DNA from: Fratercula arctica
Lineage: Eukaryota > Chordata > Aves > Charadriiformes > Alcidae
NCBI GenBank assembly: GCA_947846985.1
Contig: CANTUZ010000003.1
Span: forward strand, 56,306,096 to 56,370,095
DNA length: 64,000 nt
Reading direction: 5' to 3'
The notes under the pieces are model-generated. The model made no database searches. It was not told the DNA's origin and saw nothing but the letters and a program-made list of their open reading frames with translations. Shown piece by piece: positions 24,453 to 37,670 of this stretch. Made by a program: the position numbers and the translations under genes. How positions within the stretch are numbered: the first letter of the stretch is position 1; every line of letters starts with the position of its first letter.

Positions 24453-25938
24453 AAGGAGAGGAGTCAGACCTTATAACACCACAAAAGCATCTGAGCTTGC
24501 ATAGATGAGGTGCTCTTCCTGGCTGATCTCCAAAGCCCCATGGGGTGTCTAAGCTTCAGCACTGACAGTTCAGAACCCACAGCATGAGACTCAGAGGACT
24601 GCAGATTCACAGGTTACCTCCTCAGGAGGTAAAACACATCACATAAATACGCTTTGCATAGAATTTCTGGAAAGCTATTCTTTCCTTAAGGGAGACAGTA
24701 AAGAGTAAATAGAGAAACAGAAGCTAAACGCACCCCTGACCATTCTGCCTGTCTCTTTTCCACCCGCTCTGGAGACATTTCATCAGATGAAGGCTACCTG
24801 CAGCCTCTCCATCAGCTCTGCAGTTTTCCTCCTGCTGTTCCAGACCATAGGTTTACTAAAGGAGAAGGAGGCTCTCTTATAACCTTGTCAGATGATTGCT
24901 TAATCAGCTTCATCATGTGAGCAAGGTCTTCTCATCAAGTGATAGATTGCTGTGTTTCTAGCAGTTAGACCTTGACTGACTGCTTTGCCCTGGCCAACAG
25001 CTATCATTGTTTAAGGATGTTCTGCTTTTTATCAAAGCTGGATGACCTACAGTGTCATCGTATCTATTTTGTCAGCCTTTTAGTGCCTGTGAGTACTTGG
25101 TGGGGTATGCATTTGGAAGTTGCCTGCTGCACATCCATTCAGGGATGAAGCTGGCTTGTTATACTCTATTGATCTTACTTTGCAGACAAACATGTCAAGC
25201 AGCAATAGTTAACTGGCACCAGTGTTTCTGGTTCTGGGAGAAATTACTCTGCTTTGTGCAGGTGAAAAATGCTACACAGACATGAAGGCCTGGTTAGTCC
25301 ATCTCAGTCTGCAACTGAACTGACCTTCTGGAATTTGAGGAAGGAGATGAAGCCTGTCTCATGTTTCCTGCAGAGTTTACCTTCAGTTGTCTTAGGATTT
25401 TAGGACTAGTCATTGTTAGAATTAACCCAGTGAAATCCAGAGAGTTGTAACAGGGATCATTCACCGTATGCCACTGTTTTCCAAACCACTTCTCCTTCTG
25501 TCCCCTCTCCCAGATGGGTTATGCTACCCACCTTCCTCACAAAGGGTACATTGTATTTTGGAAACTACCCGCTGCTTTATTTGAGGTATGGTACTCTAGT
25601 GCTAACAGTAATGCTGCACTCCTCCAAAAAGCACTTTCTTTCTCACTGTCAGAGCAATATTTATCTCATCCACTCTTATTTTATGTTTCAGAAGAAAAAA
25701 GGAGGCTTTTCCGCGCTCTGGCAACAATAATGAGATTAATTTGTTTTTATACCAAATATGCTGGAAATCACTTTCTCTAGCTTCCTAAAAGGTGTGCCAA
25801 ATCTATCTACTTATTTGCTACAACACTAGGTGTATGAGTATCATATGTGGCTTACAGCCAATTTCCATTCCAAATTGAAATTGACATGTTTACCATAAAG
25901 TAATAAAAAGACCCCTATTTTACTTCCTGAGTAATTAT

Positions 25939-25958
25939 AGTCAAACAGCTGTTTGACT
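25939..25958. other. 20-bp perfect palindrome centred on an E-box
   Basis: AGTCAAACAG is followed directly by its exact reverse complement CTGTTTGACT. The centre is CAGCTG (25946-25951), an E-box, and the ends carry TGACT/AGTCA, which resemble AP-1 half-sites. Binding is inference only. Confidence 0.6.
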
Positions 25959-27249
25959 GGGCACACTGTAAATGTCACACAGGTCTTTCCATTTTAAAGA
26001 GAATGAGAAATTATGCTAATTGCTTTTTTTATGATAACTTGTTATAAAAGACTGGTTTACACAGCTTAAACTCTGGTAGTGCTTGATTGCAAGGCAAAGC
26101 ACTTTTCACTCCCTCTCTATGTACTAGGTACTTGATTTCTCCATCTGCACATACAATTACATTCTATAATTGCCTCTGAGATTCACTAGTAGGAATATTA
26201 CTCTGTAGATAAGCAATATCAGGTAGCAGGAGCCTTATATTTACAATCTACCTCTTTATTTGTGGGTTGGTTTTGTGGGCTTTTTGGTCAAAAGCACAAC
26301 TAAAATAAATAGAAAATCAACAGAAGCATCACTAAGTTTTCCCTGTAAAACAACAGTTTAGAACATTAACAAACTCTGATGCTGATGTTGGAAAGAAAAA
26401 GAAGAAAACCTCCGAGCTTCTCATGCATCTCACCCTGTGTATCTCACAGCAAGAGTTAAGAATAGCCTCAGGTTTGCCTTGCTTATGCCAGAAAGAGCAG
26501 TTCTCCCTGTTCTGATGACTGGGAATGAGCAGACAGTTTGTGCTCCAAATGACTTGCCTTCAACTCTTCACGTAGCCAAAACCAATCCACACAGCAACGT
26601 TTCCCTCCTGCAGGTGGGGAGCAAGTTGGCATCAATGAGGGGAGCACAGCTTATCCCACTCACCCCCATCCTTCCCACACCAGCCTTGAAACACCCATTT
26701 GACCAAGCCCAACACCAAAGTGTTTTCAAGGGATGGTGGATGAGGATAGCTCCCGTATTCACCTGGGGGCTGTATGTGCCTAAGACCGCTGTTCTGTGAG
26801 CTCAGGAAATAATGATACACCCTTGCTTGCCTCCCAGGACATGGGTACCTCTGTCAGAGAGGTTTCCATGGAAAAGTTCCTTATTCCATCTTCTCCTTAT
26901 TTTGTCCTGAAAGTTGCCTCATGCTTTTGCTGTGCAAAAGGATGCTTAATCCATAGTTATGTTTTCATGGGCATCTTTTCTTCGCTGTTCAGCTCACAAA
27001 CCTGAGCAATATCCCATCCTTACTCTCATATGAAATGCAGCTGAAAGATTGGCTCTGGTTCTTCTATAAAGGGAATGCATGACAAGGGAGTTATAAAAAT
27101 AATCTTGCTACAAAAAAAACTTCACTTCTTTGCAGCAAAACCATACTTAAGTGAAGGATATATTTCAGAATGAAGAATGAGGATAGTAGTGGCTATAAGA
27201 ATGTGAACATATGCAGACTTTACAGGATAACATCTTGCTTAATCTACTT

Positions 27250-27278
27250 AACTGGGAATTAAAAGTAGAACTTTTCAA
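27250..27278 (+). repeat. dispersed 29-bp repeat, copy 2
   Basis: This copy begins AACTGGGAATTAAAAG and ends AACTTTTCAA. It differs from 2521-2549 only at the 17th and 19th positions. It lies in AT-rich unique DNA with no other recognisable repeat around it. Confidence 0.5.
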
Positions 27279-28859
27279 GCCTTATAGCTGTAGTGAATTC
27301 ATATCCAAAAAAAAGTAGAAAAGACAAAATCGAAGGCAAACAGGACTCAAGAGAATAAAATACATTTATGTTTAACAGAAAGAAATGTTATTAATGTTAA
27401 TGGCCACAACAAATAGAAATTATAGAACTGTCAGTTAAATGAAAGAAAGGCAGAAATATTCCATATTTTTGTTCTGCATTTGACAAAAGTACTAGGAGAC
27501 ACTGACAGTAATTTAATAGTAACTCAGTAGGATAAAAATCAATGATGACTAAGATTGGGTATGAGAGCCCATATGAGGAGCTCAGAAGTGACAGTCAGTG
27601 AGCTTTCTGAGCCAGGAACAGGGCCTTTCAGCAGGTCTCTGAACCTTCTGGAGAATTCAGAGTGCTGGAGATACGCAACATTTGAGGCATCCGTTTCACA
27701 GACTAGCTAGGCTGACTGAGTAATTGTATGTCTTTCAGAGTGGTATAGCAATTCTGACCAAAATAAATATAAATGGCTGAAACTGAACGAACTAAATACA
27801 TCAAAGGAAAGTGACAGTTAGAGATTTGCAACGGGTGATGAAAAAAAAATTGTTATGCTCAAACTAATTTGACTAATTGATTCTGAGATCAAAAGTTTTT
27901 CAACAAAGAGAATAGCGTCAATGCCATACAGTGCTGTAGACAACTTGTCAGCCTGACACCAACTAAAAGGAACACCCAAGTGAAAAGACATCTATCTATT
28001 CAGGGATAAAGTCTAAACGCCATACTTCTAGGACAAGCATTGCTACCTCAGAATGGATATCTAGGTGAAGGATTTGGGAAGGCAGAATGATATACAGGTG
28101 TGTAAATGAACATGAACTGCCTCTCCCTTGTCTTTCTCAGTCAATAGCTACGCTTGCAGCCATAGCCACAGCCACCCAAACTTGTAACCCAAATCCTAGA
28201 CACAGTGCTGTCTCCAGCAGCATTTGGGCTGCACCTAAATCCTTGGCCAAAATGTCAGTGCTGTCTTGAGGTGTGTAAGATGGGGGATGCTGAGTAGAAA
28301 CCCCAAGAGGCTGTCATCTCTGCCTGCTACCAGACTACGGTGTCCATCTGTTGAAGTGTATTAACAAATAGGCAGAATAAAAGCCGGGCAAGAAGGGAGT
28401 CATGAAATAGGTTTTAAAACATGACTTATAACAAGACTCAGAAAACTTCAACCATTTTTCTTATCACAGAAATGACTTCATCTAAGCCTGAGTACCTCAC
28501 AAGGACAGAATTTTACAGAGGGCTCTTCAGTCTGCTTGATAGGGCTTTGAGCTAAAGTTGAAGTTAGATCAATTTAGACTGAAATAGATGTAAAAATAAG
28601 TGTAATAAACCTTTCCAAAAAAAATTGCCAAGACTTTTGTTGGAGCTTCTACTACAAACTTTTTAAGTTAAGATATTTGGATTTTTTTCCATAATGGTAT
28701 TAAACCAGGAACTCATTCAGGAAAAACAATTTATACTAAGGAGATTATCAAGATTATGAAACTAGCCCTTTTGGCTTTAGAAGTCACACAGCTGAATTTG
28801 TGCAAAACTTCACATTTACAGCTTTCATATGAAAGTTGTTCTAAATAAGACGTTTGGTA

Positions 28860-29120
28860 ATTTTCTACCCCTTTACATTTCTTCTCAGACTTTTCCCATG
28901 TGCTTTTCCTGAATTCTCTGATTTCATTCCACTGACTCTGCTTGGACCACTTTTTCTTTCTCTCTTACTAAGGAATCTGATCTTCTCTTTCATCACCTCT
29001 ATCTTTTCTTCAGTTTTAGTTTTCCTTCTCCCCTTCTAATGTTGTGCCCCTTCCAATCCCTCCTTTGCCTTTTCTTCCCTTTTTCAACCATCGTCTTCTG
29101 TCTCTTTTTTGTCCTGTTTA
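28860..29120 (+). repeat. pyrimidine-rich zone
   Basis: About 260 bases dominated by C and T (CTTTTTCTTTCTCTCTTACT, CTTCTCCCCTTCTAATG and similar), not a clean simple repeat. The short open frames here are composition artefacts. Confidence 0.7.
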
Positions 29121-30162
29121 TTTTTCCAATCAAATTATTTAATGTGATCACATATGGAACAAGTCTTTCAGAGAACATCAAAATGAGTTAATAACATCTC
29201 CCAAATAATAAACAAAATTTATGATTTAGTCTAAGCAGGAGAGGTAAAAAAAAAAGGTCCCCAGAGATGATTTATGATCATGCTGAAATGCGGTATCTGA
29301 GCTAATTGCTTTTGATTCTGACTTTGATAGCTTCACTCATGGTGAATTTTCTAAGATATAAAGGCATATATGTTGAAACCACTTTAAAAAGTCAGCAGAA
29401 AGAATACATATACCTTTTTCCATAAACATCAAATCACAGCCAGGGACAATCTTACTGTTCTAGAAATTCTGACAGGTATATCCAAGAGGCATTATCTTCT
29501 TATGGATTCCCATTATCCTTTCTGAGATAAGTTGATGCATTCAATTAAATTCCTGGTGTGCAGCCCCAGAGTCTACAATTATTTATTCTCCCACAGATCC
29601 AGCAGGGTTTCAAGTCCTTCTGTCTCTTCCCTTCAGGACCTTATAGTCCAAGCTTGGTGAAACTAACTTTATGTCTAGTCACTGGAACTAATCACTGGAG
29701 CGAAATGCTGCGATTTAGCTCCCAGGCAGAAAATAAAGTTTTTTGATATCTGATTGAGAACTTTACACAGAAGTCTGACATGTGTTACTTAATTCATGTG
29801 ACCCCCACATCTTTCAGTGAATTCACTGAACAATCTCCCTATGAATATATGGAATCTGGGTTAAATGGTCAAGCATGAAAAAAAGTTCCCATCACAGGGA
29901 AATTTTTCCTGAACATATCCATCACTTTTTTTTTTCACTTATTCATGAATCCTGTATTTTTCATTTTTATGCCATGCTATTTCTGTGAATAAATCCATTC
30001 ACCAAGGCTGATACGTATTCAGGATTCACTTTTTTCTTAAAGGCAATAGATATTCTTGTTAGATGTTAACTTTCCATTTCAGACATTGCTATTCTATCAA
30101 AGGCAATCTATTTAAATTGATTTACGATGATATATACATATTACTGCTCCTGGGTAGCCAGA

Positions 30163-30212
30163 ATTTGGCTTTTGAACAGCTGGGAATGAGCCTGGCTGTT
30201 CAAAAGTTAAGT
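30163..30212. other. inverted repeat able to form a hairpin
   Basis: CTTTTGAACAGC (30169-30180) is the exact reverse complement of GCTGTTCAAAAG (30195-30206), with a 14-base loop. Outside the 12-bp core, six further pairs can form if G-U wobbles are allowed, giving about 18 pairs. It is shorter than a normal microRNA precursor, and nothing shows that it is transcribed. Confidence 0.6.
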
Positions 30213-30540
30213 GATAGTCTACAAGTAAGACAATACAATCTTTCTATACATTGCAGTGTTCAGTTCAAAAGTACAATGGTACCTAGGGGATACTAAAGGA
30301 TTTGTATCAGAATTTGAAACAAATAAAAAGAACCACAGATAATTATAATGAGATTGTTCCAGGAAAATGCTGTAGATACAGGGTATAGCCCAGGAGTCTC
30401 AGCAGAGGCTTGCTTCTTCTTTCCTTTCCTTAATAAATGTATTTATTTATTTGTATGGTTAACATCATCAGTTTTCTTCAAGACGAGAAGAGGAGAAGTA
30501 AGGAACAAACAACGGACAGAAAATAAAGCAGTTCAGACAA

Positions 30541-31640
30541 CAATTTGAAAGAGAGGATTAGAGACCTCAGCAGGGCAGTAAGAAGGTCACAAATCACTGA
30601 TTCCCCTGCACAGACAGCAGCAGGTAGAAGTGAGTCAGGAGTGAAGACAAACAGAATGTAATTTACTAAGGTGGCAAGGAATCCATCAAAGTCAACAGCG
30701 CTCATGGGTTTTGGCGAGAGGAAAACTTTGTCTGTGTTAGAGATAGCTGAACCTGATGGGCACTGGGAGCCAGGGGGTCTCCTCCTGTCCCAGCCCCATG
30801 GATGCAAGGCTACTGTGGTTCCCTGTCCCCAGGTGCAGGCAGTAGAGAGGCTGAGCACCCACTCCTGATGACTGCGTCTGTGCGCTCACACTACACACCC
30901 ATCCAGCCACACAGGTCGATGCAGAGAGAAAGCACTGCCTTTCCCAGCACCCACCTGCACGCACGCAGCCCTCAGATGAACATGAATAGCATGGGTGGCC
31001 CAGTCCTGTTCCTCCTCTCCTGCTGATTAGGACTGGAGTCTGCCAGTGCAATATGGCACACGATATATGGGTCACTGCCGCTGTTGGCCTTCTCAGTCTC
31101 TCCAGGAGCAGCCCCCAGTGCCCCTGCCCTGCTCCAGTTGTTGGCACCCACAAGCCTGTGAGGTTCACAGCTCACTCCAGCTGCTGGCACGCAGACCTCT
31201 CATGTTCACCAGGTAGCGTGAGTTAAGGTCTGCTAGCATTCACACATACACACCCTAAGCAGAGAGCGCAACCACACCAAAGGCAGTCAGAAATCAGGTT
31301 TAAATAGAATAGAGGACAGACTGTGCTCATCAAGCACAGGGCTCTGTCAGACAAGCTGCTAAATTCTACTCTCAGTTGGCCCCTTCTTCCCCTTTTCCTT
31401 CTTTTTTTCTGCTTTTGTTCCTCCTCGGTCCACCTTGATCCCTCTTTTTCCCCAGATATCGTCCTTCCCCACCGACTCATCTCGATGGGTTTCATTCCAG
31501 GGTCAATCTTTCCCCCAGTCCTTGGATAGTCTTAGGGAGCGGCTGAGTTGTCCATTTCCACTGGTTAGGTTATTAGGGTTCCTCTGCCTCTCATTGTTCT
31601 TCCAGTCCTCGCTAGGTCTTTGAGTTCAACATGATTAGTC
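30541..31640. other. GC-rich block of unknown origin
   Basis: Composition changes clearly from the AT-rich neighbours. The block holds overlapping open frames on both strands (30478-30858 minus, 30737-31168 minus, 30802-31026 plus), none recognisable. It contains a 43-bp tandem duplication (31132-31214), an inverted repeat (CCAGTCCT at 31000-31007 with AGGACTGG at 31029-31036) and a pyrimidine tract (31380-31455). It could be an old LTR element or other repeat too decayed for me to name, or a regulatory segment. Confidence 0.35.
31132..31214 (+). repeat. tandem duplication, period 43 bp
   Basis: Copy 1 starts CTCCAGTTGTTGGCACCCA (31132) and copy 2 starts CTCCAGCTGCTGGCACGCA (31175). Each continues through an AGCCTGTGAGGTTCAC-like or AGACCTCTCATGTTCACC-like segment. 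The copies are diverged. Confidence 0.7.
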
Positions 31641-34600
31641 TTTAATCACATAACTGAGCAGCCTGCAGCAAGAATAACTGTGCTATGAATAACAAAATGA
31701 CAGAAAGAGTAAGACCCAGCCAAGTTATTCATCTGGGGCCAATGAAAGAAATGCCCATAAAATAAGAATAATCAGTCTTAAATAAAAGTAGGTATCATGA
31801 GAGAATTGCCAGAAAAGGTCAGCTAAGACAGTAAAAGTATAAGCAAAGGTGGATACCGGCCTAAACTAGAGGCATAATGAGGAAGCATCGCATCTCAGGC
31901 TACCTCATGAATGAGGCACAACACAAAACCCAGAGTCAGTCTGTGTCCAGAAGGCATCTGCCTGCACACTCATCAAAGTACACACTAAACACCTCTCCCT
32001 CCTCCCCCCAGATAAATCAGCGCTCTGTATGTATGAAAGTTTCAAACGGAGCTGGGGAGAAATGTGTATCCTGTCACACATGGCCCAGCACAGTTGGGTT
32101 TTGAGCACAGAGATGGGAGGAGGTCAACATGGACATTTCTCATGTGCTGGAGGGCCAGGTGTGGTGCATTTAAGATGATCACTTGACTGCATGTGCGTTA
32201 GCATTTGAAAAACATTTGTAATTAGTTTCTATCCAAAAGCAAAGCTACTGCCGTCTAGCACCACTTGCAGCAGTGTAATCATGGATACATCTAAAGGAGA
32301 GGAAGGCACTTGGCTACATGTGCTTTAGGGAAGATCCCCGTGTCTACACGTACACCAGCACCAGAGAATACTCCAGAGAAACTGATCTCCACCACCTGTG
32401 CTATTAAATTTTTAGTGCCTTACATGTTTCTAGCCATAGCTAAATTTCAGCTTTAGCTAAATAATACTTACCCAAATGATTCTTAGACCTGCTTGGGGCA
32501 TAAACACTGGCCAAGGCCAACTTCCTAAAGGAAATGTGATGCAGTCACACAGTTTGGGAGATAAGAGAGTTTAGAGACATGAACACAGGCCATTCAGTGC
32601 CATTTGCCTTCACACAGAGAACAGTTCCAGGTTCATTTAATTTACTGTTTTAAATCTACACACAGCTACTGTGGATGGCCATAAATCCAGTGTGGGATAC
32701 AGGAGCTACACCAAACTGCCATTCCTGAGGATCCATCTGAGTTACCAGGAATTGCACTGTTTCTGCAGGATTCCTGATGAGATAAGGAGCTACCCTGCAT
32801 AAAGAAAATCTTGTAGAAATTAGGCCTAAAGCAGAAATTTCACTGAAAAGGGGGAAAAACACATTGGTTTTTATTAGTACCTTCTTTTCTGAACATACAG
32901 GCCAGTAAAAATTAGGATCAAGAGTATTCTGCACAAAAGAAGAAAACTTGTAATTCCCAGCATCTTTCAGTACCTTTTTTAAGGGACACGTAGCCTAAAA
33001 TAACAGGTATTCTGGGTAGAATTTCCAGAACGCTGGATTAGAAACAATGTCCATTATCTTTTCATGGGGCTTTTAACTCATGAACACCTTCCCTAAACTT
33101 CGGAATATAGCAAATAAACACAGCAAAGTGTTTCATCTTTCCCCATATTTTAATTCTTTGATATTTTAAAATGTAACTCGTGTGGTATCTGTGATTATTC
33201 CACACAAGGAATTGGACTTCATAATGCCTAGTGCCATAAAAAATAGCTGCAGAAATCATACAATTTCCACTACAGAGAGGAAAGACATGACTGAGGAAAA
33301 AACATCTGGTTTTAATCAAAGATCAGAAAGAACAAAATGGGTGTATTTGGATAGTTTGGGGTTTTTTTATTTCAGTGTTTCACATTAAAGATGAACATTT
33401 TAACTCTGAAAATAGAAAATATGTTCTTTCAGAGAGATTGAAATTGAGATTCTGACTTTGCTACCATCTCAGAAGAAACATTTCCATCCAGCTTTCCATG
33501 CATTTCTAAAATGAGAAATGCACTGAAACCGAATTTCCGCCCTGAAAAGGCTGGGGTTTCAACTAATTTACATTTTTGTACGGGGTGGAGGTAGAGAGAG
33601 AAAACAGTCTCATCATATTCTCAACCATACAAATCTTTGCGCCTGCAAGCTCAGCAACTCCAGGCCACAAGGCAGACACAGGACTCAAAGAGTTTAGAGT
33701 CCTCCTCCCTGTATGGGAGAGTTTACTGACCAGAAGCACAGTTAATTATAAGCAGATTTTCTTTTTGGTCTTTACACACACACACACACACACGCGCGTA
33801 AACAATTTAAATGAGTTCAAAAATGCTTTCTAAACACTTAATTCCATCTCTCAGACTTTGAAACTTGAAAAAAATGAAATTCCATCTTGTTAAACCCTCA
33901 TGCAATAAGAATGGTTTTATGCCATGACCCACTAATGGTGCTGAAATCATTTCAGAGAAAGAAAGGTGAACGCTTCCAGTTCTCAGTCATGCTGGAGATG
34001 CCACAGTCATCAAATTGCTTCTGATGCACACGTCCAGGGACAGGAAAAATGTCAACAAAAAAGACATGTGAGGTGCAGTGAAGCCTGTGGAATTGCTATA
34101 CTGGCAGCAGTTACGAATCTTGCTCTGTTTTCAGATGTTACTGTGCATTTTATTGCACACAGCAAATCTGAGCAGAAGGCAACACTGTCACTGGTAAAAC
34201 AGCTTGTTAAAATAAATTTGGAAGTGCTTAAAGTCAAAGAAAGCGTGTCATCTTGTACCCAGAAACTAACACAAGAGACAGAAAAGCAAAAACCCTGTTT
34301 CTCTAGATGGCCTTTTTTATATGGTCATAACTTCCCAGACAGGACATTGCTGCTTCAGCAGCTGTGAGAACAATCTTAAAGTTCTGGGGGTTTTTCATGG
34401 AGGTGGGAGGGTGGAGGGGGGGTGTTTTGTTACACTGGACACTACTTGCCTGAAAGGTTGCTACCCTCTTGGTGGCCTTTCAACAAACGAGTTTGTGCCC
34501 CAGACAACTCCTCAGTTGGAAGACGGGCAGAAAATACACAACAATGTTACTTGGCCCTACAACCCTGGAGCAGGGGAGCGAGCTTCACGCACCAGGACAG

Positions 34601-37361
34601 ACAGATCACAGAGCAGCTACTTCTTGTACCCTATTGCAGCTGCCAGTACAGCCTTAAATATCCTGAAGAGAGAGGCAAAGACTGCTCAGCACTTAAAATC
34701 TGCAGCTTACGGTGTCAGTTCAAACAGTTGACTCCTGTAAATAACCTGTCTTGAGAAGCAGCAGGCTTGCGCTGGTCAATGGAAAGAAGCAGCTGCCTGA
34801 TTCTTGTAGGTCTATCATCGTACTGCGTAGCCTGCCCCACTCAACCAAGTACCAGCTGGGGCACAGAGCAGGGTGCAGGAAGCATCCTAGGATGTGTTGG
34901 GAAGCATGAGGAGATGCTCAGTGACCACTTGCGGCCTAGTAAAGTTTTCTAGGTGTCTACGGTGCAGCACGCTGAGCACTTGGGGCACTCCGATCTGCCT
35001 TAAGATGGTACAGTGTGGCAGAGGCAGTGTGCTCCGCCTTACAGCATCACCACAGAGATGGCCCCAGCAAGCATCCTCAAAGGGCCCTAAGGAAATTGAA
35101 ATGAGGAAAGAATCTAGATGATACGTTTTAAAACAGTATCACCTAGCTCAACAGCAAAATCAGAGCGCTACCAGCATATAAGCAGCAAGCTGGGGGAAAA
35201 ATTTTCCAGAAACTTTTTCTTTATGCTGTCCTGCCTTCAGGAAAGAGGGAACAGAGGCTGGATGTCACTACTGACAGCAGGAGGGGAGGCACTTGCAGAT
35301 AAAAGCACAGTCTAGAGGAAGTATTTGGCCGTTGCAGTGCCTCCTTTCTCTTTCCTTTTTTCTTAGTTCTAGTTTGCTATAGTGGGAAATCACCAAGAAC
35401 AAGATGGGAGAAGAACATGAGATATACTGTATGGAATTCTATTTAATAAAATGGCTGGTCTGGTCAGACAGTGGCCACAGGTTAGGTGTTTGCCGTCTGG
35501 GCACCATTTCCCGATCACACATCCATGTCATTTGTCTGCATAATTTTTAAATACAGCCCATTTTGAGCAAAGTAACATGATTAAGATGTTCCAGTCTGCC
35601 CTCAGAAAAAATACACAGCTGTGCACAGCATTATGCTTGGGATGAAGTCAAATGCTTCTCACTGCCTTGCCCCAAAATCAGACTGATATTTAAATCCTTC
35701 AAGCTGCTTCCTTAGCTGTTGTAATGCAGCACCGTACATTTACATTTGGAATAGCTCTTGCTGACTCCTCTCAGGTCAGGACCTGGCCCTTTCCCTTTGC
35801 ACTGAACTTGACAGCAGAGCCTCAGAGGTGGATATGGCAGATTTAGGCACTGAGTTCAGCTTTGCTCCACACGTGGTTTTGTTTTCTTGTCTGAAAGGTG
35901 ACCTCTGAGTTCTTGAGGAACTGTGTTAGGATGTGATGGTTCTCATGATAAATGAGTGGCTGGGTCACTTTAGGGGTTTGTGACTATCACGATGCTTCAA
36001 TTTTATTCTGATGATCAGCACCATTCTCTAGCTGGAAGACTCACTGTGGAAATGAGAATTTCATTGAAAGATGAAAACAAAACCAGAAGATATTTTGCTG
36101 AACTTGCTTTTAACTGGAAAAAAAGAATACAATTTATTCTTGTAAACGTCTGATTAAATAGGTCTGCATTTTCAAGATAAGGGTCTTACTTAACATTTTT
36201 TCTCATTTTCAGTAAGTGCCACTGTAGTGAAATCAGTACTGCAGCACTACAGACCATGTTGGCACTTTAAGGTTTTCTTGGATATACAGTAGGAAAGCAT
36301 GAGTGCATGCAACAATTCAGAATCTAGTGAGAACAGCACTATCCTTGCATGTTGACAGGTTCTTATTTCAACTTAGTTATTTTCTTCCTGTGCAAGCATA
36401 ACAATAAAAATGGAAGAGAAGCGGGGTTTGTAAAAAGAGTTGTTTTATTAGGTCTACTGATAGAACTGAAAAAAATTATTAGGTTTTCAAATATGGAAAT
36501 CTTCAACATTTAATCTTCAATGTTTAAAACAGAAGCAACACATTTATTTTTTGCTTGAGTGCATTTTTACCTCAGATACTCCTGAGAAACAGAATTTTGA
36601 TCATTTGAATGCCTGATTTACAGGGAAGACTTTGAGGAGCAGGAGTCGATGGCCATTTCTTATGCAAGACTGATATAAAATCAGAAGTCTGACCCTTTCG
36701 ATATAAAAATGGGCATGTTGTCAGTTTTATCTCATGAAAATGATAATAAGATCTTTTTTTCCTCTCAATCTGAAATAAACACACACTGAAACCTCAGTAG
36801 GTTACAAAAGAGAACTAGTGTCTGGTGCAGTACATCATATACATGTACTGATAACATGGATAACTCGTCAATAAAAACTAGCTATGTGCACAGGGTTTGT
36901 CATCCTCAGTTGATTCTAGGTTAAAAAAATGTTCATTTGTCACAAATACTGTCAACCCCCACTCCTCCAAAGACAATGCTTTTCAAAAACATAATCTGCT
37001 TTTAACAAAAAATGTTTAAAAGTTTCTATTTATAAAAAAGGACTGAAGACATATGCCATGCAGATGAATTAAATTAGGGAACAATATTAGATACAGTTCT
37101 TCTTTCTCAAACATACTCTTATTCTGAAGCATAAGCCGAGTCTGTTTTTAAGAAACATCCAGATCTTAGCCAACAAGCACACCAAAATATCACAATAATC
37201 ACAAAAACCTCAGCAGTAAAATGAGTAAAAGCTTACTTCCAGTAAGCTAAAAGACACTGTAAAAATAATTTTAGTAATCTTTTAATGTAAACATAATGCA
37301 TTTTTATTAATAGACAGAATATTGATGAATGATATTTAAGCATGAATATTAGAAAGCTTAT
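31641..37361. other. non-coding stretch, no gene recognised
   Basis: Mixed-composition DNA with no recognisable gene. The zone 33960-35310 is somewhat richer in GC and holds overlapping plus-strand open frames of 133, 136 and 110 codons. None of them has a recognisable product, and the first opens with GTG, not ATG. The (AC)n tract lies at 33773-33800. I see nothing that supports a promoter or RNA gene. Confidence 0.5.
33773..33800 (+). repeat. (AC)n microsatellite ending in GCGCG
   Basis: This is 28 bases of uninterrupted alternating purine and pyrimidine: about ten AC units, then GCGCG, then TA. Such tracts are known to favour Z-DNA and are often length-polymorphic. Confidence 0.9.
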
Positions 37362-37670
37362 AAGAAAGATGGAGAGAGACTTTTTACCAAGGTCTGTAGT
37401 GATAAGACAAGGAGTAATGGTTTTAAACTAAAAGAGGGTAATTTAGATTAGACACAAGGAAGACGTTTTTTATGATGAGGGTGGTGAGACATTGGAACAG
37501 GCTGCCCAGGGAGGTTGTGGATGCCCCATCCCTGGAAGTGTTCAAGGCCAGGCTGGATGGGGCTTTGAGCAGCCTGGTCTAGTGGGAGGTGTCCCTGCCC
37601 AGGGCAGGGGGTTGGAACTAGATGATCTTTAAGGTCCCTTCCAACCCAAACCATCCTGTGATTCTGTGAT
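37362..37670 (+). mobile_element. CR1 LINE, 3' end copy
   Basis: This is a plus-strand, 5'-truncated CR1. It begins near AAGATGGAGAGAGACTTTTT, runs through the ORF2 C-terminus (the [13 protein letters not shown] block is visible in diverged form at 37490-37530) and ends in the typical CR1 terminus: TTGGAACTAGATGATCTTTA, CCTTCCAACCC, and the octamer tail ATTCTGTG in about two units ending at 37670. In-frame stops and indels make it inactive. The terminal 94 bases match the minus-strand copy at 41896-41990 with only two substitutions and one indel, so both belong to the same relatively young subfamily. Confidence 0.95.

Larger units (their letters stand above)
20788..30540. other. non-coding stretch, no gene recognised
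   Basis: No recognisable gene or repeat family was found. Structured items are a T18 run (24435-24452), a 20-bp palindrome (25939-25958), the second copy of the 29-bp repeat (27250-27278), a pyrimidine-rich zone (28860-29120) and a hairpin (30163-30212). Open frames up to about 124 codons (23122-23496, minus) are hydrophobic translations of AT-rich DNA and match nothing I know. Confidence 0.55.

Noticed and set aside
33966..34731. Overlapping plus-strand frames of 133 and 136 codons
   Set aside because: The first opens with GTG, neither is recognisable, and no splice or promoter signal frames them. They were not strong enough to call as genes.
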